From Coenobita brevimanus (lineage: Eukaryota > Arthropoda > Malacostraca > Decapoda > Coenobitidae), in assembly GCA_032717465.1 (NCBI GenBank), contig CM064671.1, positions 58,004,864 to 58,068,863 on the forward strand: 64,000 nt of DNA, given 5' to 3'. The notes beneath the pieces were generated by a model. That model was not told the origin of the DNA. It saw only the letters and a list, made by a program, of their open reading frames with translations, and searched no databases. This document shows, one piece after another, positions 59,125-64,000 of this stretch; the stretch's first letter is position 1; the number at the start of each line of letters is the position of its first letter. The position numbers and the translations under genes are program-made.

Positions 59125-60548
59125 GCCAAAAGAAAAAAAAAATAATAATAATCGGCCTGCTTAGACAGGCATCATTTTTTTTTTTTTTTTCAGCGTGGTA
59201 CGTGTTAAAAAAGCGGTTTGCCTAGAACATGACAAAGAACTGAGTACTTTCAGTGTTCATTCCAATCAATATGATTAGCCACTGCTTCTGAATACGCCCA
59301 ATTTTGACCTCACTGTGAATGGGATTCTTTTCTATGTGTCCGTTTTAAACATTTAGTAGCTGGATTTTCACTTTGCTGTCGTAGTTGCAATTTTGCTTCC
59401 GAGAAAAGCAATAGCTTCATGTTCATTTTTTAACATCATATGCAGCAAAAATATATATATTTTTGCCCTCTAAGTGATCTCCCATATTATTTTCCTCATT
59501 CCTCTCATGTTTCACTCGGTATAGCGGTCATTATGTTTCTTTATGCTAGTAATTCAAATTTTCAGAAAAAAAAATGTGTTATGGCACAGTACTAAAGCCA
59601 ACCATTGCAAAGCAAGGTTATTTCATATTTGTCACTCATACTAGAGCATCAGCTTTAATCTGTATCGACGTTTAGATATACTCAAAAACTTTCTCTGGGC
59701 ATGTAATAACTAACTTTGGCTGGTCTGTGTTTCATTTCAACACCACTCTTCTGTATCATTTTCCGACGATCATAATGCAGGTGTACGGTAAAAAGTATAT
59801 ACCTCTCTGAAAAATATCTACCACGCTTCATGAGTTAACAACTTGACAGTGTGCAGTAGTGTAAAATACTCACTGAAGACCTACACCTCACAAGGTGTGC
59901 CGTTCATCTAGCAGTTCACGTAGTTTTGACATATTTTGAAAATGACAGACTAAAATTGAAGTTGACATTTCAACTACACTCTTCTCGGAAATATATAAAT
60001 GTCATACATTTATAAAAAAATCTTTTTAAAATCCATGGCAATATGCCTTGAGTTTTTAAATTATTTAATAACTTCAACAATCAGTATCGTAGTTGGCTTG
60101 GACCCAGTTTTAAACTAGGCTTATTAGGACTCATATTGTAAGAAGTATGAACAATATAAAGGCGGCTTATGGGAAAATAATATTTTATATCTTTACTGCC
60201 GTATTATGGTAAAGGAGATTAATAGGTGCAGTTCTCCAAGATCTTCAATTACTCTGACGAATATATATTTTGGTTGCTTTTCAATAATATCATTGATGTA
60301 ATTGTATTCGTTTCTTCCCTCATCATTCCTCATGTATTTTTTTTCATTTCAAATTTCTTGTAATGGAATACTGTGAATCACTGTGAAAATTTGTTTTTTC
60401 TTTAAATTCATGAAACAATATTTGGTCTTAATATTGCACTTCTTAGTATACAGTTCTGATACTTTAGGAAATGTTTGTTGGTACTTATATTTCCTCTAAG
60501 TCTTTCAGAGCGAAATTCCTGTTTACTGTCTGTGAGGTCTCTACTTAT
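59125..60548. other. Intergenic, nothing recognised
   Basis: AT-rich, with T-runs; no convincing frame. Confidence 0.5.

Positions 60549-60602
<54 letters not shown>
60549..60602. repeat. (AT)n microsatellite
   Basis: About 27 AT units. Confidence 0.97.
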
Positions 60603-60605
<3 letters not shown>

Positions 60606-62044
60606 TACCCAATCCATTTGAAATCTGAAGCTGTTGCATGTATTTTTTCTTCCTTGAGCCGATTTTTTTTCCTTTTTTCACTTTACTCGTTACATTGTCA
60701 CCCCTTGTTCTAATAACCATGCACTGTCATTCCTTAAGAGGTTATTTTTTTTAGCTTTGGCAGTATATAGGTTTCCTTCAGGGTTCCCATCCCCTTGCTG
60801 TTAGTGTTACTTTGTTTTCACATTATACATTACAATGATAGTCGTACTTTTTTTTTTTTTTTTTTTAAATTCGGCATCCTCTTCATACGCAACCATATTC
60901 TGCATTAATAGAGTCTGTTGTCGTATTTTATGGGAAATAAAATTGTTGGCTACATGATACTGAGCACCTTAACCCTATCACTTCTAGAAAATTGTGTTGC
61001 GTGACGTCTCCGAAATCTGGGTTCTCTTTCAACTTCTATCCCGTAAATTATACTGCATTTTCATTGCATGTGCTTTGGCGTTTTTCCAAAGACAGTGTAA
61101 TGAAATTCTTTTCTCCTTTCAACGATCGGTTCTATACAAGTGTCTTTCCAAACTCCAAGCTGATATAAATTCAGGAGAATTAACATCAGTATCGTGGACA
61201 GATTATTGGGGAAATAATGTCATTAAAAGAAATCTGGCTGGCTATGAAGATAAATAAATTTCGGCCTGTTCTGGATCTCTTCACGGTAAAACATGCTCCA
61301 AGTCCAGCCGACAGTGCTGTATTTTTGTAATAAAGGCAGCTTCATTATGTGGAAATAATTTTTTTCTATTACTCCTTGTTCCAGCAGTTAGCCCTTTACA
61401 TTGTATATAATGGTAAACTTCTCTCCCACTACCTTAACCCAGGTCTTACCTTCTACTGTTTCTCCACCAGCAGACACTGCGATCGCCCTGCCCTCTCAGC
61501 CACTTTTCCTCTCAGCATCGATCATGTGGCGTTTTTATAACTGTGGCCAACACAGTGCGACGGCGCAACGGAGGGTAAACTTTATATTGTTACTGTGTTC
61601 TGACATTTACTCTACCCCTTCACCACCAGGGCTCCCTCTTACTTGGCGGAAAATGGTCTGACGTAAAAAAAAAAAAAAAAAAAACAACGGGATCAAGATT
61701 TTCGAGACAAGTTATGCAGACTTCCTTGCTGGTTTTGTGAATATCAGACTTTCTTGGAAATCATAATACATTTGTAGTATTAATGTAACTATATATGGCT
61801 GACTGAACCCAGACACAGCCATCCAAGTAGCCCTGAACTCCAACGTGAAATCTGTAAAAGTTATTTATCAACCTTTGGAACCAGATTTGATTGGTTCATG
61901 TACTTCCGAGCGATATTGATAGGAGAGGCCAAGAAATTATCTGCACCACACTCTCTGCCACTTACAGTCATCCCCAGTGATGAAGAATTGTGGTAAAGAT
62001 TAGGGCATCACTAACAGACGATACGAGCTGTGAATATGAACCAC

Positions 62045-62045
<1 letters not shown>
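60603..62045. other. Intergenic, nothing recognised
   Basis: An 87-codon plus frame (60994-61257) has no recognisable motif. T-run at 60849-60866 and A-run at 61666-61684. Confidence 0.45.
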
Positions 62046-62085
<40 letters not shown>

Positions 62086-62187
62086 GGGAGGGGGGGAGTC
62101 ACGGAGAAACAGCAATCCAGTACATTATGCTTTTATAATATCGCCCATGGTGATACACATGACACACCACCAACATATTGTAGTTTA

Positions 62188-62221
<34 letters not shown>
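62046..62221. repeat. (GA)n and (CA)n microsatellites
   Basis: GA run 62046-62081 and CA run 62189-62221, separated by about 105 bp of unique sequence. Confidence 0.95.
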
Positions 62222-62223
<2 letters not shown>

Positions 62224-62875
62224 AACCATGCGCTCGTCATCTGAAACAAACAGTGAAAGTGAAAACAGTGGTTCGGAATAGCTCGTGTCAAGGGCATTGG
62301 GTGACGTCCTGAGCTTACGACAATATTTCATCATAGCTGGGGCAGAAAGTAAGACACAGGGAATGTCACATTATTAATATCCTTGGCAGTTCTTGTGGAA
62401 ACTAAACTGTATTTTTTGGCAGTGCTGTACCATTGATATATTCAATATGTTTCGCTCGACTGTGTTTTCGTTTATTTTTGTTGCCTTAAGGTGAATTTAT
62501 TGAGCAAATGAAATATTTCTCATTAATGAAGACATCAAATTCTTCCATTTCGAAATTTTTAGACGCAGTAGTAAAAAACAAAAAGAAAAAAAGAAAGAAG
62601 ACAAGATATCTTCAAGTCCTAGGGGTTTATTAACAGTTGCATAAAAGGAAAGGAATTGTCACCAGCCACATGACTAAACTCTTTGGCTAGAGCGATTTAA
62701 GTAAATGGAACCGTTCTATACACCATGGAATAAAATACGAAGGATTTATTGCCCTCCCACAGCAGCCTGGGATCCTGAGGAATATACGAATCACTATGAT
62801 ACCAATTAATGCTAATAACATATATAGTTCTAACAATATTATTATTATTTTGTTTCTTGTACTAACTGCTGCATG

Positions 62876-63130
62876 GTGGTAGGTGGTCGCGACCACCATC
62901 CACGCATTAGATGTATTTTTCCCCTACTTCTTTTTTCACCTTTATGATTCTGTCTCTTTGTCTGCGCTCCTCTCTTACTATTTCTCCCATTCCCTTCATC
63001 ACTTTTTATTACCCTTCCTTCCACCTCAGGTGGTTCTACACAGAGTGTCAAATCTGATGGTTTCCTGTAATCAAGCAAACCTTTTCCAGCACTGGATGGT
63101 AACCATATACCCAGATAATGGCTAACTGGG
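62876..63130 (+). mobile_element. Diverged SINE-2 copy
   Basis: AATCTGATGGTTTCCTGTAA, then CACTGGATGGTAACCATATA align with 24326-24390 (AAATGGTTTCCTGTACACTA, GGTGGCAACCATATAACC). The pyrimidine-rich 5' part and a GGTGGT-CACC start also correspond. No tail microsatellite next to it. Confidence 0.6.
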
Positions 63131-63334
63131 AGGAGCGCCGCATATGCGGTGTTCTTCCAGGAACCAAACTTCCACAATTTTCCCCTCATCACTAGGTGCT
63201 GATAGCCTCAAGCAAACAACAGTTCAATGAACAGGTCTGTCAGGCCTGCATTTGATGCATCTTCTCAGTCAGATAGACTGGGCTTGATCAACAACAATTG
63301 ATTTTTGCACAGAGTATATGATGTATTGTGAATG

Positions 63335-63570
<236 letters not shown>

Positions 63571-63699
63571 ATAGATGTATATTATAGGAGATAATAACAC
63601 GATCACAAATGTCACAGTTATCAACGAAGTAAATATAGGAGTTTATCATAGAATGGTGGGTTGCACAGCCATATTCAGTTTCCAAAGTGAAAGATGATT

Positions 63700-64000
63700 A
63701 AAGATAAAAAAGATATGCCCTATAAAAGTAAACGAAAACAAAGCAGCCTATCAGTTGGAAATAAAGAACAGATTTCAGGCTCTAGATAATGCTGAATGTG
63801 ATATTGATGAGCTGAATGACAGACTACCGCAACAAAAGTGTTAAGAGAATCAGCGGAGGTAGTAGGAAAATCTAATACAACCAAAGCCAAGAAATATTCA
63901 GAAATGACACTCGAGCTTATGAAAAAAACGAAAGGAAATGAAAGTAAAAACAAAGAAAGATGAAACAGAACGAGCGGAATTTAATAAGCTTATCAACAAG
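63700..64000 (+). mobile_element. RTE-type LINE fragment, linker between endonuclease and RT, continues past the window
   Basis: Plus frames read YQLEIKNRFQALDNAECDID, ELNDRL, and after shifts SEMTLELMKKTKGNES and ETERAEFNKLIN. This is the NRFxAL...LxxRRxxK...Y/FxxLxxx layout between endonuclease and RT in RTE elements. It belongs to a family different from the 16-kb copy. Confidence 0.55.

Noticed and set aside
60994..61257. 87-codon plus-strand frame
   Set aside because: No recognisable family; codon composition like the surrounding AT-rich DNA.

Overview
This is a stretch of animal genomic DNA, most likely from a decapod crustacean. The reasons are split genes with GT-AG introns, very long dinucleotide microsatellites, many decayed non-LTR retrotransposons and DNA transposons, and one divergent ionotropic receptor of the kind expanded in shrimps, crabs and lobsters. 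The species cannot be told from the sequence alone. There are no operons, CRISPR arrays, rRNA genes or viral genes that I can see.

Left half (4-33017, minus strand). One gene covers it: a chemosensory-type ionotropic receptor (IR). I could assemble twelve coding exons by hand. All junctions are GT-AG, all eleven splice phases agree, and the joined frame is 1,908 nt (635 aa plus stop). It runs from a signal peptide at 32989 to a TAG at 4-6. The order is N-terminal domain, first ligand-binding half, TM1, pore, TM2, second ligand-binding half, TM3, which is the IR layout. Introns 7 (12.0 kb) and 9 (8.8 kb) are full of transposons: a P-element-like transposon containing two nested TTAA elements; RTE-type LINE copies; a hAT element split by a near-full-length LINE; a 2.65-kb inverted-repeat element carrying a small hAT MITE; and tRNA-derived SINEs next to microsatellites. 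Intron 4 holds a 720-bp hAT MITE with a perfect 8-bp target duplication.

Right half (33018-64000). It is gene-poor. At 34.9-36.9 kb there is a foldback hairpin and TACC-rich low-complexity DNA. At 37-47.4 kb there is a pile of non-LTR retrotransposons: an I-like LINE with RNase H, and a minus-strand LINE whose ORF1 zinc knuckles lie at 45.7 kb and RT at 40.8 kb, apparently split by a second LINE and a SINE. At 49-57.3 kb there are LINE and SINE copies, some nested, one with an 11-bp target duplication. At 58-59.1 kb a three-copy tandem repeat has been entered by a TTAA element. The last 300 bp begin another RTE-type LINE.

The one plausible intact host-type gene outside the IR is a single-exon 127-aa helix-turn-helix protein at 50800-51183 (minus) with a polyadenylation signal close behind it. 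It looks like the DNA-binding half of a transposase without the catalytic half, and is the item I would follow up first. All homology statements come from recognising motifs, not from searches.
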